Source: Nannochloris sp. 'desiccata' (Eukaryota > Chlorophyta > Trebouxiophyceae > Chlorellales > Chlorellaceae). Taken from it: a stretch of DNA of 64,000 nucleotides. Shown here in pieces: positions 1-9,805 of this stretch (positions are counted from its first letter, which is position 1; every line of letters starts with the position of its first letter). Location: the NCBI GenBank assembly GCA_019044685.2, contig JAGTXX020000017.1, forward strand, positions 310,001-374,000, given 5' to 3'. The translations under genes and the position numbers were made by a program. The notes beneath the pieces were generated by a model, which worked only from the letters and a program-made list of their open reading frames with translations, was not told where the DNA came from and did not search any database.

Positions 1-338
1 TAGATGGTATTGGAGCAATGGCTGATTATATCGGAAGACCAAATAGCAGGGAACGTAGCGACACAGAGAAGCTTTTACAGACAAGTAGATGAAGAGCGTC
101 GGCTTGCTTATGTCGGTATCATCACGGGTTTTTAGGCAACCCGTCTCTAGCGAATTATATCTATGAGTATACTGCTTATTTGAGAAAACGATTTGATACT
201 ATGAGGACTCATACGTGCTTTATAAAGATTGGGTCACTAGACACCATTTAGCTATGATTTTGTTACATCTGGTAGGCATTGTGCTACACCTCTAGAAAAT
301 TAGGAGCATCACGCCCCAGTTAAAATTTTTATTTTTAT

Positions 339-1153
339 TTAAGCCACAAGCTGAACTACACCGCCAGCCTCGTTGATCTTCTTCTCTGCGAGCTTGGATA
401 CAAACTTGGCACGCACGACCACGGGCTGAGCAGGGAGCTGTCCCTTGCCAAGCACCTTGAAATATCCGTGCTGAGTAACGTCAATGACGGGAGCAGCAGC
501 AGTGTCCTTAGCAGCCTCAAGGCGACCCTCCTCACCGACGAGAGTCCAGAGCTTATCAAGATTAATAACGGGGCAGAAATACTTGTTCATACTCTTATGG
601 AAGTAACGCATACCAACCTTTCCGAAGTAACCAGGATGATATTTGTCCATGAGAATTCTGTAAGGAAAACCAATAAAGAACGGGTTAGTTATCGTGCATA
701 TAGGTCATACCGTGTATTGATTGTGTAACATTGTGCCAGGAATGACACACCCCAAAGCAAGATGCAATAAATAGCCAATAAACTATACTTGCCTGTGATG
801 ATGCTGGCCACCAGCGTTACCGCGGCCACCAGGATGCTTCCTGTGCTTTCCGATACGGCCATGACCGGCACTAACGTGTCCCCTCTTCTTTCTATGTTTC
901 CTCAAGCCTGCAAATACAAAATGAGGGCGGCCATCAGTTCATTAATTCAATTCATAGACAAAGTCTCCTCCAGAGCTGGCAATAATGCTGTCCGCTGCTA
1001 TAGAATAGTTAACGCTGGCTAAGTATCCAAATACCCATTGCAGGACTAACAGCAGACAGCTTTCGCCGTCTAAACATGCAGTCCTCTCTGGGCATTGCTG
1101 CTGGTTTAAAAAGGCCGCTTTTAAAATTCCCCCTGCAACTTACGGGTCGTCAT
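339..1153 (-). CDS. RPL27A: 60S ribosomal protein L27a (uL15), left-arm copy
   Basis: Cytosolic large-subunit ribosomal protein uL15. Three exons read on the minus strand: 1144-1153 (10 nt, giving MTT plus one base), 793-907 and 339-657. Together they give 147 residues, the usual length for eukaryotic L27a. Exon 2 encodes the basic Gly/His-rich start ([18 protein letters not shown]) and exon 3 encodes the [14 protein letters not shown] block and the C-terminus. The second intron has a GC donor (AG|GCAAGT) with a normal AG acceptor; no GT donor keeps the frame. Codon choice is C-rich at third positions, as expected for high expression. It is divergent from mS34 (about 300 bp between starts). 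AATAAA-like A/T-rich sequence follows the stop. An identical copy lies at 39285-40099. Confidence 0.95.
1030..1096 (-). ncRNA. Candidate structured RNA (H/ACA-like hairpin) in RPL27A intron 1
   Basis: On the gene's sense strand this 67-nt stretch folds into an extended hairpin. It has an 8-bp basal stem (AATGCCCA with TGGGTATT, one G-U), a 6-bp stem (AGGACT with AGTCCT), a two-sided internal loop of 9 and 7 nt, and an apical stem GACGGC/GCTGTC closed by a GAAA tetraloop. The internal loop resembles a pseudouridylation pocket, and ribosomal-protein introns (including vertebrate RPL27A) commonly host H/ACA snoRNAs. However, no convincing H box or terminal ACA with normal spacing was found, so the class is uncertain. 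The same hairpin is in the right arm at 39342-39408. Confidence 0.4.
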
Positions 1154-1454
1154 CTTGAATAAATGCTCCCGAAGCCGACGATAAGGCTAATAAGAGGACG
1201 ATTTTGATGCAGGAAGTGGCCTAAATGGGCAGCATTGAGCTTGAAGCCGACTGCCAGGGTCAAAGAAACAATTTCACGACGCTATTTTGGGTCTTAACTC
1301 TTGCATTAAAGTTTCTCCTGATTGTGTTCATCAATTCGGAGTGGGCAATAAAGTAATGTGTAGTTAATTTCTAGACTAGACTCCTCGAACGATTTTAAAG
1401 TTGTTTATACCCGATCAAATTTTGTGCCTCAGTTTGAGGAAATTTACCTGAAAA

Positions 1455-2078
1455 ATGCGGCAAACACTCCCAAAGCTAGCTAAAAATGGTGAGAATAGAT
1501 GTAGATTTTCGGCAACAATGCGGCATAAGAAACATCCATTGAGAAATATCGTTATAAAGAATCTGAACGAAGCTTCAATTTTCACCGCCACTGACGCTAT
1601 TGCTCTTTTTCTTGTTTGCAGCTTATGAAGTGTTGAGTAGCTTACCAAAACATGGTATGGGAACAAAAATTACACGTAGCACATGGCAGGATAGTTCATT
1701 TTGGACGGTCACACAGATTAAAACTGAGATGGTACGTTGATTTTTCCTCTCTCCCCGAGAACCTCACTCTAGCGTTACTTATTCTAATTGTACTTGCTTG
1801 CATTCATTTAGCAGGATGGAAAAAGAGGGAAAGCATATGGTCTACTGACATGGCGAGGGGAGCAGCAAGGTGAGCAACCTTCCCGCATTAGAGGTGCATC
1901 TAAAAAACTATGGAGACCACTCGGGGCAGCAGCAGGAGCAGTAGGACCGGAGCCAACACCGGTATGGCCATCATTAGCAGCGTCTGCAATGGAAGAAGCA
2001 GAAGTAAAACGACAAGAGCCTGAAGCAACAGAGAGTGTAGAAGCAGATAGTCAAAGTGAAGATGCCCCACCATCGTAG
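1455..2078 (+). CDS. MRPS34: Mitochondrial small ribosomal subunit protein mS34, left-arm copy
   Basis: Component of the mitochondrial ribosome small subunit. Three exons: 1455-1488, 1622-1731 and 1812-2078, with GT donors (GTGAGA, GTACGT) and AG acceptors, all in frame, giving about 136 residues. The family core is clear: LPKHGMGTKITRSTW, then SFWTVTQIK, then KRGKAYGLLTWRG, which matches the conserved G-x-G-x-x-(V/I)-T-R...FW-x-V-(T)...G-K-x-x-G-x-x-T-W-R-G pattern of mS34. The C-terminal third is acidic and Ala/Pro-rich and looks lineage-specific. The acceptor of exon 3 could also be 3 nt downstream (1815), which would drop one residue. Its promoter is shared head to head with RPL27A. A duplicate is at 38360-38983. 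Confidence 0.85.
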
Positions 2079-2287
2079 CTGGCGTCTATGGTGTCCTAGT
2101 AAAAACTTTCTTTATTCTCTGTTCTTTCTTTCTTTACCAACTACATATCTCTATGTATTATTTTCTTTATTTCGCACGTAATAATAACTGTTTAACTTCA
2201 TAGAGTTTAATACCTTGTTTGATTCACTACACATTATGTAAAAGTAAATTTATTCTCTTATCATGATAAAGAATAATAAAACATAGA

Positions 2288-4493
2288 CTACTTTCTTCTC
2301 CTCCTCTTCAAGGCAACATACCCGGTCTGCAATTCGTCCCCCGGCACCGGCGCCTCCTCCTCCTCCGGCTTCGCCTCCTCCTCCGGCTCTATACTTCCTT
2401 TGCTCCTCTCCCTTGCCACTTCTTTACTTCCCCCACCACCATTAGTAGGAGCTTTCGCAGACTTCTTCGTCGTTTTCGATTCATAAAATGCAATCAGCGT
2501 ATACATACAATGGATCAATTTCGGTCCCAGGAGCCATTTTGAAGGGAAATTTTCTTTAAAGCCATCGTTCCACACAACAAACAGCTCAAGATGCTGCCCA
2601 GTATGTTTAGCGCCTGTTAATTTGGCATCAGCCCACATCTCTGGTTGTAAACGGATCCTTAAAGTTTTCCTTCTTTCTTTTTCTTCATCAGAGAGGTAGG
2701 TCTCTTTTTCAAAGTCGGCCAGCTCCTCCTCCTCCTCTTCTTTTTTTTCTTCTGTATCCTCTGTCTTTTCTTCTTCCAACTCTTCTCCTCCTTCATCTTC
2801 AGTATCAGGAAGAGGCATCGGGGCATGAATGATCTCTACATCATCTTCTTCTTCTTCCTCCTCCTCAGCGATCGGCTGGGTGGGGGCCGCTGCTGCCGCA
2901 GTAATGCGGATTGGGGTAGCTCCTTCAGGCTCTCTCGATTTAGGATCTCGAGAAGGCCCTGGCATCACTTTCCTCCTTCGTTTTCTTTCTTCTACTTCTT
3001 CGTTTGTTTCTCTACGATTTAAGGTCTCCAGTGCTGCAATTGCTGCCGCTTCGCCCGCTGCCTGCACCGCATTTCTGGCTGCTGCAGAGACTCCTTCGAC
3101 AGTTCTCCTAGGAGGAGGCTTCTTAGGATGCCTCGCTTGATTGGCTTGCTGTTTTTGAGCATACTCTACATTATTTCTAAGAAGAGGGTGAACTCTAACG
3201 CCATTTACAAGAGGAAGAGGGGCACGGGTACCATGAGCAACTTTGTTGACAGCTGCAACGACAGAAGGGGCCAATGGCCTCCTCGCATTACCATACGCTC
3301 GAGGTCTCTTACTTATATAACCAGCACCAGACGCAGCACCAGTAGCACCGAGTGGTAATAAATGAGAGACTCTAGGCACGGAACCCGGTGGCTCTTTCAT
3401 TAATTCATTATTTTGCAGCTGCTCTGCGGCTAGCCATTGCAAGTGCCCACTCGGGGAAATCGCAGCAGCAGCAGCCGGCAAGAAAACTCCACCATCTCCA
3501 CTTGGTAAAGGCAACAAGCGTACGTGTTCTTCAGGTTGTGAGTACAGCTGTACACGCTGTGCTAATTGATCATCTCTCGTTACTCGTCCTTGGTGACTTC
3601 CCCTCAAGGGCACTTTGGGCTCCGGAAGCAGCAGCGGTGATGGTAACCTATCTGGCACCTGCTGACGTTGCAGCTGATGCTGCTGTTGATCTTGTATATG
3701 CATATTTTCAGGATTATAGAATTCCCCTTGAATAACTGAAGCTTGATGTTCACCACCACCATCACCATCGATATAGATACCGTCAGCAGCAGCGCCACCT
3801 GCTTGCACACTGCCTCCTACAGTCGTTGTATCTTCCTCTCCGCTGGGGATAGCACCACCTCCTTTCTTTAACTTCCAAGTATCAAGCATCGATTTCCACG
3901 TACTTGCAAAATTTGTTTTTAGTTGTCCTTTAGAAAACCACTCGCCCTGTTCTTGACTTTGCCCAAGAAACATCACTAAATAGTTATACTCGGAGCGTTT
4001 TCCACGCCGTTTCTGCTCATCTAAGACGATAATAGGTGCAACCCGTTGTTGTTCGTGCTCCATTTGCTGTGTATTAGGCAGTTGAGTGGCAGGCACATCA
4101 CCCGACAAGATGGCAACAATAGCAGCGTCGATGTCAATTGAGTTTATGATTCTGCCTTTGATATTGTCTTCGGAAGCTTGTAGAGCAATCTTGACAGCCT
4201 GACGAGCGCGAAAAGCAGGAAAATCGGAAGCTATGGCCATGTCTTCTGCAATATTTGCCCATCCTTGCCACGAGCGGTAGGGGAATGCGTTCTTGTCTTG
4301 TTGTTCCTCGGGTAAGTCAACGGTGGCCCGGCGAACGTCGTAGCAATCCTGACTCAGATGGTAGTAAAGGTTGATTTAAGAGGGCGAAAGGATAAGGTGG
4401 TAGGGGATTATAGGAAACACCATTTCAGTTGAAGGGTACAAATCTCACCATGAGGCCTTCCCATATGTAAATGGGCTCTTCAGGGCCGTTCAT
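2288..4493 (-). CDS. Chromo shadow domain protein, left-arm copy
   Basis: Two exons on the minus strand, 4449-4493 (15 codons starting MNGPEEPIYIWEGLM) and 2288-4348, separated by a 100-bp intron, giving about 701 residues. I recognise a chromo-shadow-like domain near the C-terminus (about residues 590-655): LTGAKHTGQHLELFVVW, then FPSKWLLGPKL, then LIAFYES, closely paralleling the HP1 pattern of (I/L)-x-GA...L-x-F-x-x-x-W...P...FYE. No N-terminal chromodomain is visible. Before it lie a low-complexity acidic tract (about 530-570), basic patches and Q-, A- and G-rich linkers. It is likely nuclear and chromatin-associated, with dimerisation through the shadow domain (inference). The N-terminal block (RSWQGWANIAEDM) was not recognised. 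A hAT element sits about 170 bp upstream of the start. Identical copy at 35945-38150. Confidence 0.75.
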
Positions 4494-4651
4494 TCCGACC
4501 CCTTTATTTTTTTATTACCGAGATACAGTTGCTGGGGAATTTTCAAAGACTGCGAGTGTGCAACAATTTCCGTTGAAGTTATCAATTCTGTCAAGATTAC
4601 ACACATGAGCACGCACACCCGCTTTCAGCAGAGCCGATACTTGTATTAACT

Positions 4652-5169
4652 ACTGAGATCAGGGTTGCACTTAAGGATTTGGCCTGGCCCCAAATCCCGG
4701 CTATTTTCGGCGTTTCCAGCGATTTTTTGGCCATTTTCCACGGCTATTTTTGAGCCGATCTGCAGCTCCCGGCCATTTTTCTATAATTTCAATTGTGCGT
4801 TATATTACATTGAGAAGGCTCTTCATCGTCTTTGGTACCAAGGTCAAGCATCTCCACATCGGAGGCGGAATCAGGTTGATCAACCAAGTCGATCACCTCA
4901 TCAGAGATGGGTTGTTCATGATCATGATCGGGTTGCTGAACACTCTGAAGCTCGGCTGGGGTGCTCATAGTGAATAAATGGGTCCAGAAATGAATTCTGT
5001 ATGCGTATGTAAGCAAAATTTGTTGTATTTACAAATAGAATTTCAAATTTTATGTTCTGAAGTTCGGCTATTTTTGGCTGTTGTGGCCTCGGTCCCGGCC
5101 AAAATTTTCGGCTATTTTTTTGGGGCCGAAATGGCCGAATAGCCGGCTAAGTGCAACCCTGACTGAGAT
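4652..5169. mobile_element. Non-autonomous hAT transposon with 8-bp target duplication (left arm)
   Basis: The 502-bp element (4660-5161) is bounded by 14-bp perfect terminal inverted repeats CAGGGTTGCACTTA and flanked on both sides by the 8-bp direct repeat ACTGAGAT (4652-4659 and 5162-5169). An 8-bp duplication and a CAG-starting TIR are hallmarks of the hAT superfamily. Both ends carry several subterminal repeats of GGCTATTTT/GGCCATTTT, as expected for transposase-binding sites. The interior has a short acidic reading frame on the minus strand (4789-4967) but no zinc finger or hAT dimerisation domain, so it cannot move by itself. It lies between the GH92 3' end and the chromo-shadow gene. 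Confidence 0.93.
4789..4967 (-). pseudogene. Short acidic ORF inside the hAT element, possible transposase N-terminal remnant
   Basis: A reading frame of about 58 residues starting MSTPAELQSVQQPD, rich in Asp/Glu and containing VIDLVDQP and DVEMLDLG. It sits 5' to the middle of the deletion-type hAT element, where an autonomous relative would begin its transposase, and its acidic start resembles the region that often precedes a BED finger in hAT transposases. No BED Cys/His pattern or catalytic region remains. Interpretation as a transposase 5' remnant is inference; chance coding is possible. Confidence 0.4.
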
Positions 5170-5449
5170 AATAAGGCTTCGCGATTTAACTAGCTGAAAT
5201 CATTTTAGAACAAGAAATTTGGCCTCCTGCTCTGCCTGCTGAGTGGCACTGTGGCACATCTGGCCTCCTCTCCTCCAGTCTGCTGGTATCACTCTGCTCC
5301 GGTGTTTAACACGCGTTCCTGGAATAAACGAAATATATAAACAGTAATATATATAACTACCATAAAAAGAGTACCTAAATATAAACAGTACTAGCATCCC
5401 CACACTGCCGCCAAGCGGCCAGCAAACTTTCATAAAAATAAACAAAATT

Positions 5450-8134
5450 TCAATCGATTTTCGAGCTCATTTCCAGCTCCAACACCCCTCCATTCATTAT
5501 TTCATCATGCGTTATATACAATCTTCTTAAAAGTTCTCCATTTAAGCTAACGTTCTTCACAAATACATCTCCTCTCGTTCCCGCCCCCTGAGCCTTCACT
5601 TCAAATTTCCTTCCCTGTCCTACATCTATTACAGCGTGATCAAATATCGGACTCCCAAGCTGATATTTGGCTTCAGCGGGGTTGACGGGATAGAATCCTA
5701 GCGCGCTAAATATATACCAAGCACTCATCTGGCCACAATCTTCGTTTCCCACATAACCCTCCGGCTCTGCTCGATAAAATTGTTTTACTATTTCGCGTGC
5801 TCTAGCTTGTGTTTTATGTGGAGAACCTAGATAATTGTATAAATATGCGACGTGATGGCTTGGTTCGTTGCCATGGGCGTATTGGCCAATCATTCCCGAG
5901 ATATCCTCGCTTGTCCACAAACCCACAACGGCCGGATTTTCTTGAAAAAGTGCATCGAGCTTGGCTTCAAAGTTAGCTGATCCATTAAATAATTTAATTA
6001 ATCCTGGTATATCATGTGGAACAAACCACAGATGCTGCCAGGCAGTTCCTTCAGTGTAATCCCCTCCTTCGTGCTCAGACTGCCGGGGATTAAACCGGGT
6101 TTTCCAAGTATTATTTTTAAATTTCGCTCTCATAAACTGTGTTTCAGGGTCAAATACTCGTTTATACCCTTGGGAACGTTTATAAAAATACGCTGCATCT
6201 TTGTGACGTCCCAATATTTCAGCTATTTGGGCAATACACCAGTCATCGTACGACAATTCCAATGTGACGGTCACTGATTCATCTTTCTTTCCTGCTGGTA
6301 TAAATCCAAATCTATGCATTAAAGCACCACCACGTTCAACATCCATCGCAGTCCCTTTCATAGCTTTATATGCACGCTTAATATCTTGTTTACTTAATAG
6401 ATTTTTCTTTGCCGCTTCTGTGAGCATCACCGCCGCATGATAGCCCGGCATTGTTCTTGTTTCGACTCCAGCTAATGGCCAGAACGGCAGTAATCCGCCT
6501 TGGTGATCCGCATGGGCTAAGAAAGTACGCATCATATCTTTAACTCGGTCTGGGTTAAGAATGGTAAGGAGAGGGTGGGCGGCTCGGAAAGTGTCCCAAA
6601 TAGAAAACGTTGAATAATAGTCAGGCGAGAAAGAAGTATTAGCATCATAACTGTTATCATTTTCACTCTCAGAGGCACTAGTAACAAGGTTTCCACTCCT
6701 GATATTACTACCAGAAAGCACTCTATGTATCTGCGAATCAGGTCCCCTGTAAGCGCCACTTATATCTGAAAGTATTGTCGGTGCGAGCTTTGTATGATAT
6801 AAACTAGTATAAAACACAGATTTAGCCTCTTCAGTACCCCCTTGAACCACAATTTTTCTTAATTCAGATTCCCATGCTGCAGCAGCTGCTTGTCTGACGG
6901 AATCAAAATCCCAATTAGGGTTTTCAAGACGGAGATTGTCCTTTGCGCCTTCAACGCTCACAGAGGATATGCCAATTTTTAATAATACAAGTAAAGGCTC
7001 TTCCTCATTTTCATCAGCAGAATCACCAGTGTTATTAGGATCTGTAGTAATATTATTATCACTGTTAATAGAGTTCTTTAAATTATCAAAGGTGAAGTAG
7101 GCGATGGTATACTCGCCCTCGGCAACGCCCTTCATCATCCCATGATTGTCGGCAACTACGGTTTCTACTTCGGCGCCTTGAATTAAAGTGACTGCGCTCA
7201 AGGGAACTGAAAACTCCATAGCAAAATAAACGTGATGGTTTTCTGCCCATCCAGTACTCTTACGATACCCTGTAATTGAGGTCGTCCATGTGCCATTAAT
7301 CAAGTCATCTGACGACGAGATGCTGGTCAGTTCAATCAGTGAGGCCTCCAACGCATCAGTATTAAGAGCAAAACATAGATTTAATACTATCCCGGGCAGA
7401 TATTCTGAAGAAGATGCAGAACTTTGTGGTTCAAAAGCTGCGGAATCTATAGGAGCAAATGGGTTTTTTGTAGCTGAAGGAGGATAAAAAGTGTAGCGAT
7501 GCATCCCAGTTCTTTCAGTTGCCGTCAACTCAACTTGCACTCCATGGTCCATAAACACTGAATAATAGCCGGGTTCAGCAACTTCATTGCTATGATTAAA
7601 ACTTTGCCGTAGATCCAAATCCCAAAATTCTTTCAATGACGTGCTATTAATAGGGGAGAGAGTTGGCTGGACGGAGATGTCAAGCAAGTCGCCAATGCCG
7701 GTACCACTCAAGTGGGTATGAGAGAAGCCAATGATAGTGGAAGCGTTGTAGTGATAGCCTGAAGAGTAAGCCCAACCTTCATTACCATTGTCAGGGCTAA
7801 GCTGAACCATGCCAAAAGGAACAGTAGCGCCAGGATAGGTATGGCCTTGGCCTCCGGTGCCGATGAAGGTATTTACATATTTGTTAAAGTGAGGCGGCGG
7901 CGGTGGTGGTGGTGGTAAAGCTGGTTTTTGTAGTTCTTCTTCATCTTTTCGTTGTTGCTCTTGCGCTTCAGGTACGCTATTGTGTACTCTATTCCAAACC
8001 TGTGCAGAATACGAGGTATTTAAAAGCGCAAAGAGGATGGTGGCGAACAGAGGCAGAAGAAAAAATTTCAAAAGTCGTGCGGAGAGTCGCCGCTGTCTTT
8101 TTTGTTTTCTTGTGTGCCACATTTGCCAAGGCAT
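5450..8134 (-). CDS. GH92 alpha-mannosidase, membrane-anchored, complete copy
   Basis: Single-exon gene of 894 codons, starting at the ATG at 8132-8134 (MPWQMWHTRKQ). An upstream in-frame TTG is not a credible start. A basic cytoplasmic head (KQKRQRR) precedes one hydrophobic segment at about residues 24-38, typical of a type II Golgi/ER anchor, followed by a stalk with an eight-proline run. The GH92 domain fills about residue 85 to the end: YVNTFIGTGGQGHTYPGATVPFG, GFSHTHLSGTG, HADHQGGLLPFWPL, GNEPSHHVAYLYNY and GNEDCGQMSAWYIFSALGFYP are all family signatures. GH92 enzymes are Ca2+-dependent exo-alpha-mannosidases on N-glycan or related mannose chains; they are best known in bacteria and fungi. 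A 5'-truncated duplicate is at 32751-34988. Confidence 0.93.
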   Translation of the reverse strand: MPWQMWHTRKQKRQRRLSARLLKFFLLPLFATILFALLNTSYSAQVWNRVHNSVPEAQEQQRKDEEELQKPALPPPPPPPPHFNKYVNTFIGTGGQGHTYPGATVPFGMVQLSPDNGNEGWAYSSGYHYNASTIIGFSHTHLSGTGIGDLLDISVQPTLSPINSTSLKEFWDLDLRQSFNHSNEVAEPGYYSVFMDHGVQVELTATERTGMHRYTFYPPSATKNPFAPIDSAAFEPQSSASSSEYLPGIVLNLCFALNTDALEASLIELTSISSSDDLINGTWTTSITGYRKSTGWAENHHVYFAMEFSVPLSAVTLIQGAEVETVVADNHGMMKGVAEGEYTIAYFTFDNLKNSINSDNNITTDPNNTGDSADENEEEPLLVLLKIGISSVSVEGAKDNLRLENPNWDFDSVRQAAAAAWESELRKIVVQGGTEEAKSVFYTSLYHTKLAPTILSDISGAYRGPDSQIHRVLSGSNIRSGNLVTSASESENDNSYDANTSFSPDYYSTFSIWDTFRAAHPLLTILNPDRVKDMMRTFLAHADHQGGLLPFWPLAGVETRTMPGYHAAVMLTEAAKKNLLSKQDIKRAYKAMKGTAMDVERGGALMHRFGFIPAGKKDESVTVTLELSYDDWCIAQIAEILGRHKDAAYFYKRSQGYKRVFDPETQFMRAKFKNNTWKTRFNPRQSEHEGGDYTEGTAWQHLWFVPHDIPGLIKLFNGSANFEAKLDALFQENPAVVGLWTSEDISGMIGQYAHGNEPSHHVAYLYNYLGSPHKTQARAREIVKQFYRAEPEGYVGNEDCGQMSAWYIFSALGFYPVNPAEAKYQLGSPIFDHAVIDVGQGRKFEVKAQGAGTRGDVFVKNVSLNGELLRRLYITHDEIMNGGVLELEMSSKID

Positions 8135-9805
8135 TCCTTCTCTCGCAATCAAGTACGCATCTCTATGTTCGTGTATCCTCCTATGGGGAGCAGGATGGGT
8201 CTATTTGGTAAAATTTGAGTTGCAATGGCAGAATTAAGTGGATTTGTCCAGCCACAATTGAGAGAAAGGTTTTAAAAGGTGACGAATATAATTAGCTGCG
8301 CCGCCTCATTTGTGTCTATCTATTTTAATATATATATATGGATCGGAAGGTTGCGTGCGCCAGAAATCAAGCTCAAGATAGCCATCCTATGCAAATTGGT
8401 GGAGCTTAAATGTAGCAATTTCCAGACTGCAAGCTAAATTCTCCCATACTCTCCTGTAAAAATCGGACCATTATACCTGCCACATTTCATTAGATCGAAA
8501 AGAACTGTTCATTCTGCCATATTTATTGAAAATTTCCCAAGATCTGTTCTCCAAAGCTATATCTATTTTCTAATCTGTACTTCAAGTTGCGCACTAAATA
8601 CTAATACTTACAGGGTCATTCTTTCGAAAATTCTTTACATTAGTACAAGGCTCTGCGGTTGTAGAAGAGTAAGAAAGTTCTGCTAAATACGTCAATCACA
8701 TATGAAAGGAGAAGAGAGAGAAAAAAAACGGTCACCGTCAATTTTAGAAAAGTCAACTGTCAAAAAGGACATAAATCGTACTAGTAAGAGACATGAGGCT
8801 CAAGGAAAGACGCTCTCAACACCACAACGACAAAACAAAAGCCACAATGGAATATTAAAATAATCATAACCAGCAAAATCAATATTTAGAAAACTACGAT
8901 GAAAAAGAAAACACAAGAGCTCTGTTTGTCATTCTTTACTTGTGGTGTTCCGTAGAGGGGCGAATAGAGAGAACAATCATCCATGGCCACGCACATATCA
9001 TATCGAATCGAACAAGGAGACAAAATTAAGAAAGAATTGAGAGACATTGCGTTGGGGGAGGGGGGGGGGGGGGGGGGGGGGGTACTTGTGCCACCGACAC
9101 AAACGCCTTTGAAATTTTTGATAAAGAGAAAAGTAGGAAAAGGAGACGTTCATCTATCATTAATTCATTCATTCATTAATTGGAACATTGGTTGACGAGT
9201 GTGCTTGGTAAAAAAGAACGCACACAGGACAAGAAAAGAGCGAGAAAAAGAAAGAAAAGAAGCCGAGCAAGCAGAAAAAACAGAAAGACGTTGGGACAAA
9301 TTTCTAGGTTTCATTCTCATTTATTAATATAATAAATCAACTCATACCAGGGAAAGAAATGGGGGAAAGAAAAGGGAGAAAATAAAGATGAAAAGGAATC
9401 ATTCGTTAAACGGGTTTGATTGCGTTAGGGGGAAAACGGGGGAGGGGGGCCCACAGCGTCCTGTTGGCGGCACTATTTTGATTGGATTGATTTAGTTTTC
9501 ATAAAAGACGATATAAAAGAATTCAAAACTACTCTTTTTTAAATTATCTGCTTGGAAAAAGCACCTCTATGGACAAATAAGAGGGTAGGAGACGGATAGA
9601 GAAGAAAAAGGACAAAGAAGAACCTGGCTCTTTGGTAATTAATTCATTTTCAGAGGGTACGTTCGCCCTTTTGAAATTAATTTGACTAGGAGGAAAGGGA
9701 AAAAGAAAACACAATATGAGGGGGAGGGTAGTTTAAATAAAAGGGCTACCCCGAAAAACACACACCTAATCAAATGGGCAAAATAAGTAGAGATAGAGAG
9801 GATAT
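8135..9805. other. 1.67-kb intergenic region with purine-rich low complexity
   Basis: No convincing gene. The left part is the GH92 promoter and 5' leader, with an alternating TA tract near 8325. From about 8700 to 9770 the plus strand is strongly purine-rich (A/G runs) and holds a 23-base G homopolymer at 9060-9082. The right part probably includes the 3' UTR of the PLATZ gene. Short open frames here are low complexity and not supported. Confidence 0.7.
9060..9082 (+). repeat. 23-nt poly-G tract
   Basis: An uninterrupted run of 23 G, preceded by GGGGGA, in intergenic DNA. A tract this long could form intramolecular G-quadruplexes and is a length-unstable microsatellite. It is also a place where sequencing length is unreliable. 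Confidence 0.95.

Larger units (their letters stand above)
1..7687. repeat. Left arm of giant inverted repeat
   Basis: This segment recurs as its reverse complement at 32751-40437, with position i pairing to 40438-i. Every reading frame in the two arms translates identically, and the non-coding stretches I compared (RPL27A introns, transposon ends, 1021-1096, and the region near position 1) also match. The inner edge is sharp: at 7687 the left arm continues into the 5' part of the GH92 gene, while the right arm changes to Ca2+-ATPase sequence. The outer edge is not visible because the match still holds at base 1, so the arm is at least 7,687 bp. Either a recent segmental duplication or an assembly artefact could produce this. 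Confidence 0.97.

Noticed and set aside
2258..2269. 12-bp perfect palindrome TTATCATGATAA near convergent stops
   Set aside because: Too short and isolated to claim as a terminator or binding site in a eukaryote.
8135..8152. Six-codon upstream extension of GH92 from TTG
   Set aside because: Nuclear genes start at ATG; the first ATG is at 8132-8134.
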